Shown here piece by piece: positions 23,226 to 31,977 of a stretch of DNA of 48,885 nt (positions within the stretch are counted from its first letter, which is position 1; each line of letters opens with the position of its first letter). The stretch comes from Chitinophagaceae bacterium UBA2791. Lineage in GTDB: Bacteria; Bacteroidota; Bacteroidia; Chitinophagales; Chitinophagaceae. The stretch covers positions 136,043 through 184,927 of the forward strand of contig DEHV01000044.1 of assembly GCA_002352105.1 (NCBI GenBank). Reading direction: 5' to 3'. The notes under the pieces are model-generated. The model worked only from the letters and a program-made list of their open reading frames with translations, searched no databases and was not told the DNA's origin. The position numbers and the translations under genes were made by a program.

Positions 23226-25217
23226 TTATCCTTCGTTCGAGTGGAATACTCTTTTCAAGCGAAGATTGTGCACCGGCGCCACGATCAGCGGGAATTTTTC
23301 GATGGTTACGTTGGCGGTGTCCAGGCCGAAACCTTTTTCTTCTGAGAGGCTGACTTCCTTTATCCAGAAATACATTTTCATAATAACGGTTTCGAGGAAG
23401 GGAAGTTCATTGTCCTGGCTCAGGTATTTTTCCATGACGATGAACTGAAAATCGCCTACTACATTGTTTCTTTCCAGCGATTCATAGCGGCTGGTAATGT
23501 TTACTTCCTGGTTGCTCACCAGGTCGGCCACCACTTTCCGGAACATGAGGTTGATCTTCGGCTCTATCCTGAAGCCCAGGCGGAATTCCACCCGGATAAT
23601 ATCATTTGGGATAATATGATCCACGATATACTCGCAGGTATAAGGGTCATCAAGCGTATCCACATGTACGAACCAATAGATATCCGCGCGTTTGGGCTTT
23701 TTGCTCAATATGGAATGGATGATCTTATGCTCTATTTCCTTGGGGTTATTGGCGCTGGTAAGGTACACCAGGTGGGTGGCGTATTTGGGAACGGTTTTGT
23801 CGTTGCTCAATTCCTGTATCTGGGGAATATAATCTTCCATCCTGACAAATTCGACATAGCGGTTTTTGATCTTCCTGCTGCGGAACCATACATACATGAT
23901 CGTGAACATGCCTCCTCCCACGATCAGGGTGGTATAACCGCCATGGGTAAACTTTTGCATCAGCGCTACCAGGTAGGCCGATTCAATGATAAAAAATGAG
24001 ATCAGGAAGATATAGATCAAAATGGGGTTAACCCGCTTCGCGACCATATAATTGGCAAAAAGAATGGTTGTGGAGATCATGGTCAGGATGATGGCCAATC
24101 CGTAGGCCGCTTCCATCCGGTTGGATTCCCTGAAGTACAAAACTGCGGCTACGCATCCGAGAAACAGCATCATGTTGATGGCCGGGATGAACAACTGGCC
24201 TTTTTCTTCCGTGGGATAACGGACTTTTAGTTTGGGCCAAAGGTTCAGCCGCATGGCTTCGCTGATCAGCGTATAGGATCCTGAAACCATCGCCTGGCTG
24301 GCGATAATGGCCGCTGAGGTGGCGATGATCACGCCGGGTATGATAAACCATTGCGGCATCAGGTCGTAAAAAGCGTTGATGCCTAGCTGGGCCCTTACCT
24401 GGGCCGTGATGTGCAGCCCGTCGTGATGGGCCATCAGGTAGGCTCCCTGGCCGAGATAATTCAACAGCAGGCAGGCTTTGACATATATCCAGGTTACCTT
24501 GATATTGCTCCGGCCGCAATGCCCCAGGTCGGAATACAAGGCTTCCGCTCCCGTAGTGCACAGGAATACGGCGCCCAGCAGCCAGAAGCCGCCGGGATAA
24601 GCAGCCAGAAATTCGATGGCGTAATACGGACTAAACGCTTTAAATATGCTCAGGTCGTCAAAGACATGGTATACGCCTAATACGGCCAGCATGAAGAACC
24701 AGATGAACATGATCGGGCCGAACAATTTGCCAATGGAAGCTGTGCCGAATTGCTGCAGGAAAAAAAAAGCAGACAGGATCGCCAGCACAATAAACACGAT
24801 CGTATTGTCGGTTTCGCCCAGGTGGCGGAAAGCGGGCAGTTCGCGCAACCCCTCAATGGCCGAAGTAATGGAGATGGGCGGAGTGATCATCCCGTCGGCA
24901 AGCAGCGCGGCGCCGCCCAGCATGGCCGGGAGCGCCAGCCATTTTTTTTGCCGCCGGACAAGCGCATACAGGGCGAAGGTTCCACCCTCTCCCCGGTTAT
25001 CGGCCTTTAACACCAGCCATACGTATTTGACGGTGGTCTGAAGCGTCAGGGTCCAGATAATGCAGGACAATACGCCGATAATGATCTGGTCGCTGATGAC
25101 CTTGCCGTTGATGATTGCGTTAAATACATAAAGAGGAGAAGTGCCGATATCCCCATAAATAATACCGAGGGCAATGATAAGGCCTGCCGCGCTGACTTTT
25201 TTGGAGTTTTTACCCAC
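23226..25217 (-). CDS. kup: KUP family potassium uptake protein
   Basis: A 663-residue potassium/proton symporter of the inner membrane. The N-terminal signature (AAGLIIALGIIYGDIGTSPLYVF) and the GEGGTFALYALVRR loop are typical, followed by about 12 membrane helices (to about residue 450) and a cytoplasmic C-terminal domain. The start is GTG at 25217; no ATG is available near it. A TACCTTTG -7 element ends only 4 nt upstream, so the mRNA may be leaderless. It is convergent with the LD-carboxypeptidase pair, with 6 bp between stop codons. Confidence 0.95.
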   Translation of the reverse strand: MGKNSKKVSAAGLIIALGIIYGDIGTSPLYVFNAIINGKVISDQIIIGVLSCIIWTLTLQTTVKYVWLVLKADNRGEGGTFALYALVRRQKKWLALPAMLGGAALLADGMITPPISITSAIEGLRELPAFRHLGETDNTIVFIVLAILSAFFFLQQFGTASIGKLFGPIMFIWFFMLAVLGVYHVFDDLSIFKAFSPYYAIEFLAAYPGGFWLLGAVFLCTTGAEALYSDLGHCGRSNIKVTWIYVKACLLLNYLGQGAYLMAHHDGLHITAQVRAQLGINAFYDLMPQWFIIPGVIIATSAAIIASQAMVSGSYTLISEAMRLNLWPKLKVRYPTEEKGQLFIPAINMMLFLGCVAAVLYFRESNRMEAAYGLAIILTMISTTILFANYMVAKRVNPILIYIFLISFFIIESAYLVALMQKFTHGGYTTLIVGGGMFTIMYVWFRSRKIKNRYVEFVRMEDYIPQIQELSNDKTVPKYATHLVYLTSANNPKEIEHKIIHSILSKKPKRADIYWFVHVDTLDDPYTCEYIVDHIIPNDIIRVEFRLGFRIEPKINLMFRKVVADLVSNQEVNITSRYESLERNNVVGDFQFIVMEKYLSQDNELPFLETVIMKMYFWIKEVSLSEEKGFGLDTANVTIEKFPLIVAPVHNLRLKRVFHSNEG

Positions 25218-25221
25218 GGGT

Positions 25222-25250
25222 CAAAGGTATAAGAAAATGTTAATCCCCAA
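25222..25250 (-). promoter_or_regulatory. Bacteroidota-type promoter for kup, close to the start codon
   Basis: On the minus strand TTG (25250-25248) is followed after 18 bp by TACCTTTG (25229-25222), matching TTG-N18/20-TAnnTTTG. The -7 element is 4 nt from the GTG start, so transcription would begin at about the start codon, giving a leaderless message if the annotated start is right. Confidence 0.45.
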
Positions 25251-25617
25251 TAATAATTTGCTTGCCGGCAGCGGCGCAATTTTCGACCCGAACATACTGC
25301 CGGCGCGGGTTAAAAGCGTAACGGGCAGGACCCGCTTACAGGCAGCGGCTAGTTCCGTCTAGCGATATGGTACCAGCTTGTCTGCGGCCGGGACTTTTAT
25401 CTTGGCCGGCCCGTTCAACTTCAGCGTTTCGGCGGGCAGGCGAAATGTTAACAAGTCTATATGCGCTTACAACAGGCTTTCCAAAAGCTTAAATTTGTGG
25501 GGAAATTTTGGGCAGCCGTACTACAATTGTTAATTTGGCGTATTGGGAATGTTTACTCTAAACATAATTTGTGCTGTAGGCATGTCGTATTGATTGTTCA
25601 TTTTGAAAAGCCATTCT
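25251..25617. other. Intergenic region between kup and the 25618 gene
   Basis: Close to 370 bp between divergent genes with no reading frame I can support. TAAATTTG at 25490-25497 (plus strand) matches the Bacteroidota -7 consensus, 120 bp before the next start, but no -33 element is clear. The rest is GC-rich with only short, weak inverted repeats (GCGGGT 25305 / ACCCGC 25330). Confidence 0.5.
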
Positions 25618-27150
25618 ATGAGATATATTAAAGCAGCGGTAAGCCTTCTCTTCATTATTACCTGCTTTCTGCCGGCAAAAAGCCAGAAGATTTCCTATAG
25701 CGAGCCCGAACGGGAAGATACCAAACGAACCAATTTCGAGATCATCGGCAAAATAGGGAAGAACATCCTCGTGTATAAAAATAACCGCAACAGCAACCAT
25801 ATTTCGGTATACAATGAAGAGATGAAGTTGGTGGAGCGCGTGAATATAGACGCTACCAATAACCGCTGGATCAACGTAGACTTTATACCTTATGCCAATC
25901 ATTGCTGGATGATCTACCAGTTCCAGCAAAAAAATGTCTTGTATTGCATGGGCGTTAAGCTGGATGAGAATGCCAAAAGGCTCTCGGACCCTGTCGAACT
26001 GGATACGACCAGGATAGGATGGTCGGCGGACAATAAGATATATACAACGGTGTTCTCCGACGATAAGCAGAAGATCATGATCTTTAAGATCAATAGCCGT
26101 AACCAGAAAAGGTTCATCTTTTCCACCCTGCTGTTCGACGAGGGGCTGCAATTGCTGGAAAAACGCGAGATGCCGCTGGACATGGAAGAGCGCAATGACT
26201 ATTTTACTAATTTTTTATTGGATAACGAAGGCGGGCTGGTCTTCGGAAAGTTTATAAGAAGAGGGTCCAGCGACTATATTACCAGCCTTTCCCTGGTGCA
26301 TAAGCCTGCGGGCGCAGAAGCCTTTTCCATTCATCCGCTGGATACCCAGGAAAAAGTATTGGACGAAATAAAGATCAAGGTGGATAACACCAATAGGCGA
26401 TATCTTTTTACCGCCTTATACTATAGGCAGAGAAGGGGCAATATCGAAGGATTGTATACCGTGATCTGGGATAAGGATTCTTCCAGCATTGTCAGGCAAC
26501 ATACATTGGCTTTTGACGATGATCTGCGTCGCCAGGCAAAAGGCCCCGACGCTAACCAGAAGCTGGCCTTCAACGATTATTTTATACAGAATATCATCAT
26601 AAGAAAAGACGGGGGATATATCCTGGTCGCCGAATCGCTGTACAGTTCATCGAGAGGAGGAGGGCCCTTTAACCGATGGGATTATCTTTCCTGGAACAAT
26701 CCCTGGATATCGCCCTATTCGTACTATTACTCTCCTTACTACTATAATAGCTGGGGCAATCCATGGAACAGGTGGGGAGGAAGACAGCCCACCCGTTATC
26801 ATGCCGAGAATATAATCGTCCTGTCCTTTGATAAGAACGATACGCTGGAATGGAGTAATGTTATTCTCAAAACCCAGTTCGACGACCAGGGCGAGGCCCT
26901 TTTGTCGCACCAGATCATGAATACGGGAGGCGAGCTCCATTTTCTTTTTAACCTGTATGAAAGGAGAACGCTGTTGCTGAATGATCAAAGTATTGGACCC
27001 GATGGAAAGATCATCCGTTATCCTACCTTAAAGAACCTGGATAAGGGATTTGAGTTTATGCCCAGGTACGGGAAACAGGTTGCCGCCAGAACGATGATAA
27101 TGCCCTGTCAATACCGGAACTATCTTACTTTCGCTAAAATTGAATTCTAA
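25618..27150 (+). CDS. Exported protein of unknown function
   Basis: A 510-residue protein I do not recognise. A signal peptide (MRYIKAAVSLLFIITCFLPAKSQ) is clear; the ATG at 25618 was chosen over an upstream in-frame start 24 bp away because it begins the signal. The body is beta-rich with repeated NNRxSNHISVYNEEM-like and GLYTVIWDKDS-like strand pairs, suggesting a propeller-like or beta-sandwich fold. A Tyr/Trp/Asn-rich, low-complexity insert lies around residues 355-395 (SPYSYYYSPYYYNSWGNPW). Only 12 bp separate it from the DUF6427 gene, so they are probably one operon. Likely periplasmic or outer-membrane; role unknown. Confidence 0.75.
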   Translation: MRYIKAAVSLLFIITCFLPAKSQKISYSEPEREDTKRTNFEIIGKIGKNILVYKNNRNSNHISVYNEEMKLVERVNIDATNNRWINVDFIPYANHCWMIYQFQQKNVLYCMGVKLDENAKRLSDPVELDTTRIGWSADNKIYTTVFSDDKQKIMIFKINSRNQKRFIFSTLLFDEGLQLLEKREMPLDMEERNDYFTNFLLDNEGGLVFGKFIRRGSSDYITSLSLVHKPAGAEAFSIHPLDTQEKVLDEIKIKVDNTNRRYLFTALYYRQRRGNIEGLYTVIWDKDSSSIVRQHTLAFDDDLRRQAKGPDANQKLAFNDYFIQNIIIRKDGGYILVAESLYSSSRGGGPFNRWDYLSWNNPWISPYSYYYSPYYYNSWGNPWNRWGGRQPTRYHAENIIVLSFDKNDTLEWSNVILKTQFDDQGEALLSHQIMNTGGELHFLFNLYERRTLLLNDQSIGPDGKIIRYPTLKNLDKGFEFMPRYGKQVAARTMIMPCQYRNYLTFAKIEF

Positions 27151-27162
27151 ACCCCAACGAAA

Positions 27163-28143
27163 GTGATTGGCATTTTCCGACAGAAGAACCCGGGCAATGG
27201 TTTGTTGATACTTGTTTACGGACTGGTTCTTAAGCTTAATTACCTGATTCAACCCCGGCCTCTTTTGAGACAGGCGGAAGATCATTACCTCTATGTGCTT
27301 TTGTTAAAAGGACTGGAGATAATGCAATTGCCCCTGTTTGTACTTGGCATCATCAGTTTCCTGTTATTGTTTATCCAGGCGATGGTGATCAATAAAATAT
27401 GCATCGATCAGAAGATGCTTCCGAAGCCCACCTACCTGCCGGGGATGGCCTATATGCTGATCACTTCCCTGTATGCAGACTGGAACTATTTTTCTGCGCC
27501 ATTGATCGTCAATACGCTGTTGCTTGTGATTGTTTACCGGGCGACCCTGCTGTACAACAGCCAGAAACCGCTGGCCGATATTTTCAATATCGGGGCGCTT
27601 ATGGGATTGGCCACCCTGGTATATCAACCAGCCATTGTATTTGTGCTGCTGCTGCCTGTCATGCTGTTCATCATGCGCCCCTTCCGTATAAGGGAATGGC
27701 TGCTGGCCCTTTTGGGGGTTACCGCCCCTTATTATTTCCTGGCGCTGGAGCCGCTTTTTACGAATCGATGGGCCTGGCGGCACCTGGCGCCTTCGGTATC
27801 CATCGATCTTCCGGCAATGCCCTCCTCGCTTCCTATAGCCATCAGCATATTGCTATTGCTGGCGCCTTTCATTATTGGGGGTTATTTTGTGCAGCGCCAT
27901 ATGAGTAAAATGCTGATACAGATCAGGAAGGCCTGGAGCCTCATTCTTACGCTGCTCGTCATCTCTCTCCTGATCACGCTGGCGAACGGGGGAAGCAATT
28001 ATTTGAACTGGATATTCTGCCTGATACCCTTGTCGGTTTTTCATGCAGCGGCATATTTTTACCCGGCAAACCAGAAGTTCCCGCTTGTATTACATTGGAT
28101 TAGTTTTGCCTATGCTTTATTGGTGGGGTATTGGCTGGGATGA
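27163..28143 (+). CDS. DUF6427 family integral membrane protein
   Basis: A 326-residue polytopic inner-membrane protein with about 9-10 hydrophobic segments. The N-terminal MIGIFRQKNPGNGLLILVYGLVLKL and the LLLKGLE...LGIISFLLLFIQAMVINKIC stretch match the DUF6427 family of Bacteroidota, whose function is not known. The start is GTG at 27163, 12 bp after the previous stop codon. A small hairpin (CCGAAG 28207-28212 / CTTCGG 28217-28222) lies downstream. Confidence 0.8.
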   Translation: MIGIFRQKNPGNGLLILVYGLVLKLNYLIQPRPLLRQAEDHYLYVLLLKGLEIMQLPLFVLGIISFLLLFIQAMVINKICIDQKMLPKPTYLPGMAYMLITSLYADWNYFSAPLIVNTLLLVIVYRATLLYNSQKPLADIFNIGALMGLATLVYQPAIVFVLLLPVMLFIMRPFRIREWLLALLGVTAPYYFLALEPLFTNRWAWRHLAPSVSIDLPAMPSSLPIAISILLLLAPFIIGGYFVQRHMSKMLIQIRKAWSLILTLLVISLLITLANGGSNYLNWIFCLIPLSVFHAAAYFYPANQKFPLVLHWISFAYALLVGYWLG

Positions 28144-28299
28144 GGCGAGGCTGCATTTTGAAATGCTCGCCGGATTAGGCCAAAACGCCTGTACAAGAGC
28201 GATCTGCCGAAGGGCGCTTCGGGGTGAGGCGATCCGTGGAAAAGTCGTTAACTTTCTCTTGAATATTTATTATTGTTTTTTAGCCAAGAGGAACTCCCA

Positions 28300-28347
28300 T
28301 GAAATTTTTCATTCATCCTTTATGTATTTTATGAATGAAAAATTTCA
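28300..28347. promoter_or_regulatory. Perfect 17-bp inverted repeat in the purQ leader
   Basis: TGAAATTTTTCATTCAT (28300-28316) is the exact reverse complement of 28331-28347; the loop is 14 nt. The right arm ends 24 nt before the purQ ATG. The position fits a translational or attenuation control of purQ, or an operator for a purine regulator. It is AT-rich and has no U-tract directly after it, so it is not a standard terminator. It matches no riboswitch core that I know. Confidence 0.6.
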
Positions 28348-28371
28348 CGTACGTTTGAAAAAAATAATGAA

Positions 28372-29079
28372 ATGAAGTTCGGTATAGTGGTTTTTCCGGG
28401 TTCTAATTGCGATCGCGACATGCAAGGCGCCCTTCAACATGATCTTGGCCAGGAGACCGTAATGCTCTGGCATAAGGATAGGGACATCAGTATGTTCTCT
28501 ACGGACGACTGCATCGTGCTTCCCGGAGGGTTTTCTTATGGCGATTATCTTCGCTGCGGAGCCATTGCCCGGTTCAGCCCGATGATGCAGAGCGTGATCA
28601 GTTTTGCCAGGAAAGGAGGCAAAGTGCTGGGCATCTGCAACGGTTTCCAGATCTTATGCGAATCGCATTTGCTGCCCGGGGCCCTTTTGAGAAATGAAAA
28701 ACAGCAATTTGTATGTAAGAACAGTTATATCATCGGCGCCGGCTCGGATAGACCGTTGAAGATACCCGTTGCCCATGGCGAAGGAAGGTATTATGCAGAG
28801 GAAAGCGCGCTGGATGAACTGGAAGCAAATGGACAGGTCCTTTACCGTTATTGCGATCAATACGGGAATATTGTCCCGGCGGCTAACCCCAACGGTTCTG
28901 CCCGCAATATTGCCGGGATTGTTAACAAGGAGCGAAATGTATTCGGAATGATGCCTCATCCGGAGAGAGCTTGTTCTCCAATATTGGGAAATACCGACGG
29001 ACAGATCATATTTAACGCTTTATTTGATCTTAAGCCCGCTGTAGCGGCAGGGCCTGCGGCTGAACTGGCTAATTTTTAG
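28372..29079 (+). CDS. purQ: Phosphoribosylformylglycinamidine synthase, glutaminase subunit
   Basis: A 235-residue class I glutamine amidotransferase that supplies ammonia to PurL in step four of purine synthesis. The start MKFGIVVFPGSNCDRD is diagnostic for PurQ. The catalytic triad is C89 in GICNGFQ, H196 and E198 in MMPHPERA. The length is normal for stand-alone PurQ, so a separate PurL (and PurS) must be encoded elsewhere; none is in this window. A perfect 17-bp inverted repeat in the leader probably regulates it. The gene before it belongs to another operon (228 bp away). Confidence 0.96.
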   Translation: MKFGIVVFPGSNCDRDMQGALQHDLGQETVMLWHKDRDISMFSTDDCIVLPGGFSYGDYLRCGAIARFSPMMQSVISFARKGGKVLGICNGFQILCESHLLPGALLRNEKQQFVCKNSYIIGAGSDRPLKIPVAHGEGRYYAEESALDELEANGQVLYRYCDQYGNIVPAANPNGSARNIAGIVNKERNVFGMMPHPERACSPILGNTDGQIIFNALFDLKPAVAAGPAAELANF

Positions 29080-29139
29080 AGTTTTTTTAAGTTTAAAATA
29101 TAGACTTTTGAGCCGGACCCCATCGTTAAATCGCTACCT

Positions 29140-29610
29140 ATGATCATGATAAGGTTTTTTTTCTTCCTACTGTTGTTCTCGCCCGGCCTGCTTATTCCGG
29201 AGATAAGCTCAGCGCAATCCCTGAAGCCGGTTCAATGGACCTTTACTTCCAAAAAGATCACCGATCAATTGTATGAAGTGCGTATGGATGCAAAGGTGAA
29301 CGGCAATTGGCATATCTATTCGCAGGATGGAGGAGAAGGGCCTTTTTCCACTACATTTGCTTTTACCCAGAATCCTTTATTGAATATTGATGGCAAGGTG
29401 CAGGAGCTGGGAACATTGAAAAAAGTTTTTGAGGAAGCGTTCGGATCAGAAGTGCGCTATTATGAAAAAGCGGTGAGTTTTGTGCAAAGAGTGAAATTAC
29501 GCGGTAAGGCTAAAACCAATCTCGCGGGCAAGGTGGAATACATGGTATGCAACGATAAACAATGCCTCCCGCCTGCTGAAGTTAATTTCTCGGTAAATGT
29601 GGGAGGATAA
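29140..29610 (+). CDS. Exported DsbD N-terminal-like domain protein with Cys pair
   Basis: A 156-residue exported protein: signal peptide (MIMIRFFFFLLLFSPGLLIP...SSAQ), then one DsbD-alpha-like immunoglobulin domain (VQWTFTSKKITDQLYEVRMDAKVNGNWHIYSQD). It carries the paired cysteines of that domain in VCNDKQCLPPAEV, the C-x4-C-xPP form of the redox site that receives electrons from the DsbD membrane part and passes them to substrates. The dsbD gene 84 bp downstream has the same domain without those cysteines, so this protein likely serves as its external redox partner. A terminator lies between the two. Confidence 0.82.
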   Translation: MIMIRFFFFLLLFSPGLLIPEISSAQSLKPVQWTFTSKKITDQLYEVRMDAKVNGNWHIYSQDGGEGPFSTTFAFTQNPLLNIDGKVQELGTLKKVFEEAFGSEVRYYEKAVSFVQRVKLRGKAKTNLAGKVEYMVCNDKQCLPPAEVNFSVNVGG

Positions 29611-29643
29611 GATATCTCTCAACATATATTAAAATGCTTACGG

Positions 29644-29683
29644 CAAACGGGTTCTTTCATAGAGAAGAATCCGTTTGTTTTTT
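29644..29683 (+). terminator. Intrinsic terminator before dsbD
   Basis: CAAACGGGTTCTT (29644-29656) pairs with AAGAATCCGTTTG (29665-29677) over 13 positions with one G-U, the loop is 8 nt and six T follow. It ends 11 nt before the annotated dsbD ATG, so it either ends the upstream transcript completely or attenuates read-through. Confidence 0.8.
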
Positions 29684-29694
29684 ATTAAGTTACC

Positions 29695-31758
29695 ATGCGC
29701 ATGATACCGGAAAGCATATACGCAAAGCAATGGGGCTATAGAGGAAAGGCATCCCCCAACCGGCTATTGACCATATTCCCGGAGGTTTTTGGAAAGGCGA
29801 TCCGGTATCGGAAATTATTGCCGGCCCGGATCCGGTTAAGCCTTTTTCTGGGGGCCTGTCTGCTGCTTCCCGGCATTTTTTCAGCCGCCCAGGATACCGG
29901 CGGATACCAATGGAAGGTCAGCAGTAAAAAGCTAGACGAGGGCGTATATGCGCTGACCTTTCAGGTTGCCCCTAATGCGCCATGGCAGCTGTACGATCCT
30001 AATGAAACCATCAGCGAAATGCCTGTATCGGCATTGGAATTTGCCGACTCCTCCATCCGGGCCGCTCTTCCCTTTTCAGTTTCCGGCCAGGCCAAAACCA
30101 TTACCAGCGAGCTGTTTGACAACGATTCTTTTACGGTGTACGAGGGCGGGGCATCCTTTACCGCCACGGTATCGATCCAGGGTAAGATACCCGCCAGGCT
30201 GATGGGGGTCTTCAGATATACCTACGGCAAAGGCGATGAATTCTATCCATTGACGCCCTGGGCTTTTGAAGTGGAGCTGGAAGGGGGGGAAGCATCGACG
30301 GTTAGGATCGCGATAGACGGCTTTGACCTCGATAATCCTGTGCATGATTGCGGGGATGACGCTTCTGCAGGAAGGAGCTTATGGGGGATCTTTATCCTGG
30401 GTTTCCTGGGCGGCGGTATTGCCTTGCTAACGCCATGCGTTTTCCCGCTGATTCCCCTGACCGTATCCTTTTTTACAAAAAAATCGGGCAGTCGAAGGAA
30501 AGGGACAGCCAACGCCATTGTTTACGGCTTGTTTATCTTTCTGATCTATACATTGCTGAGCATTCCCTTTCACCTGGTAGACAATGTGAGCCCTGAAATA
30601 CTGAATAATATATCTACCAATGTATGGCTGAATATCTTCTTCTTTTTAATTTTTGTGGTTTTTGCATTTTCTTTCTTTGGCTACTTCGAGATGGGTTTGC
30701 CTGCCGGGCTCGCCAATAAGATCGATTCACGTTCCGGTATGGGCGCGCTGGGCGGAATATTCTTTATGGCGTTGACCCTGGCCATTGTTTCTTTTTCCTG
30801 CACGGGCCCTATCCTGGGCTCCCTGCTCGCCGGAACCGCTTCGGCAGGCGCCTGGCCTTTAACGGCCGGGCTGGCAGGATTCGGGCTTGCCCTGGCCCTG
30901 CCCTTTGCTTTATTTGCCATGTTTCCCGGGTGGCTGCAATCGCTTCCCAAATCGGGCGGCTGGCTGACTACTATAAAAGGAACACTCGGGTTCCTGGAAT
31001 TGGCAATGGCCGTTAAATTCCTTTCTAATGCGGACCTGGTGGGACAATGGGGATTGTTGAAACGGGAAACTTTCATCGCGATATGGATGATCATTGCCAT
31101 CCTGCTGGTTTTGTATTTATCCGGCAGGATCAGGCTTCCTCACGACGGTCATCTAAAAAAGATCGGCCCGTTGCGGCGGGGAGGCATATTGTTGTTTGCC
31201 GCCGTTGCGCTTTACCTGGCGCCGGGCGTCACCAATACCCGGTACGCCAACCTGGGCCTGATCAGCGGGTTTCCGCCGCCGCTTTGTTATAGTCTTTATA
31301 AAAACCCCGTCAATTGTGACGCCCGTATTGAACCGCTTCGAAATTATGAAGAGGCGCTGCAGCTCGCCAGGAGGCAGCAGAAACCCTTGTTGATCGATTT
31401 TACCGGGTGGGCCTGCGTAAACTGCCGCAGGATGGAAGAAAATGTATGGACTAACGAGGAAGTATCTGCGTTGATGAAGGAGTTTGTTGTGGTTTCGCTA
31501 TATGTGGATGAAAGAAAAAAGCTTCCCGCTTCCGAACAAATAACCTATACGACCAAAGCCGGCGCGCAAAAGCGGATCATAACGGTGGGGGACAAATGGG
31601 CCGCTTTTCAGATGGAAAATTTTAACGCGGTATCGCAGCCTCAATATGCTATTGTAAGCCCCGAAGAGAAGATCTTAACGAGAACAAAGGGATATACTCC
31701 CTCGCCGAAAACCTTTGCCCGCTGGTTACAGTGCGGGCTGGACGCCGGCAAAAAATAA
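29695..31758 (+). CDS. dsbD: Thiol:disulfide interchange protein DsbD
   Basis: A 687-residue reductant carrier that moves electrons from cytoplasmic thioredoxin across the membrane. Order: hydrophobic signal (about 47-65, LSLFLGACLLLPGIFSAAQ), N-terminal beta domain (about 70-210), eight-helix membrane part with LTPCVFPLIPLT and SFSCTGPILGSLL (the two transmembrane cysteines), and a C-terminal thioredoxin domain with the site WACVNC (C574, C577). The N-terminal domain lacks its usual Cys pair (YGKGDEFYPLTP at that place). An N-terminal extension of about 43 residues precedes the signal; a TTG at 29818 (LPARIRLSLFL) would give a normal leader and is an alternative start. Confidence 0.92.
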   Translation: MRMIPESIYAKQWGYRGKASPNRLLTIFPEVFGKAIRYRKLLPARIRLSLFLGACLLLPGIFSAAQDTGGYQWKVSSKKLDEGVYALTFQVAPNAPWQLYDPNETISEMPVSALEFADSSIRAALPFSVSGQAKTITSELFDNDSFTVYEGGASFTATVSIQGKIPARLMGVFRYTYGKGDEFYPLTPWAFEVELEGGEASTVRIAIDGFDLDNPVHDCGDDASAGRSLWGIFILGFLGGGIALLTPCVFPLIPLTVSFFTKKSGSRRKGTANAIVYGLFIFLIYTLLSIPFHLVDNVSPEILNNISTNVWLNIFFFLIFVVFAFSFFGYFEMGLPAGLANKIDSRSGMGALGGIFFMALTLAIVSFSCTGPILGSLLAGTASAGAWPLTAGLAGFGLALALPFALFAMFPGWLQSLPKSGGWLTTIKGTLGFLELAMAVKFLSNADLVGQWGLLKRETFIAIWMIIAILLVLYLSGRIRLPHDGHLKKIGPLRRGGILLFAAVALYLAPGVTNTRYANLGLISGFPPPLCYSLYKNPVNCDARIEPLRNYEEALQLARRQQKPLLIDFTGWACVNCRRMEENVWTNEEVSALMKEFVVVSLYVDERKKLPASEQITYTTKAGAQKRIITVGDKWAAFQMENFNAVSQPQYAIVSPEEKILTRTKGYTPSPKTFARWLQCGLDAGKK

Positions 31759-31870
31759 TACGGGTAAATTTTTCCTTCCTTTCGCTATGGATGCCTTTGC
31801 CCCGGCCAATGATACGTACTGCGCGTTTATTGAAGCTATTCCCCATGATAATAAATATGCCTGGCATACA

Positions 31871-31908
31871 GGATAAAAGCTGCCGGCTACAACAGGCAGC
31901 TTTTATCC
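31871..31908. terminator. Bidirectional terminator between dsbD and fasciclin gene
   Basis: GGATAAAAGCTGCC (31871-31884) is the exact reverse complement of 31895-31908, with a 10-nt loop. The arms carry A4/T4 tracts, so each strand reads as stem plus U-rich arm. It lies between two convergent genes, as expected of a bidirectional terminator. Confidence 0.75.
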
Positions 31909-31977
31909 CCGGCCCGGCGGGCAGGGTTATTTAGGAAGGATCAGCAGATGGTCCGGCGCTAAAAATAGTTCAATTGG

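Noticed and set aside
28144..28371. Purine riboswitch before purQ
   Set aside because: The 17-bp inverted repeat is a single long stem; the three-helix core and conserved loop bases of purine riboswitches are not present.
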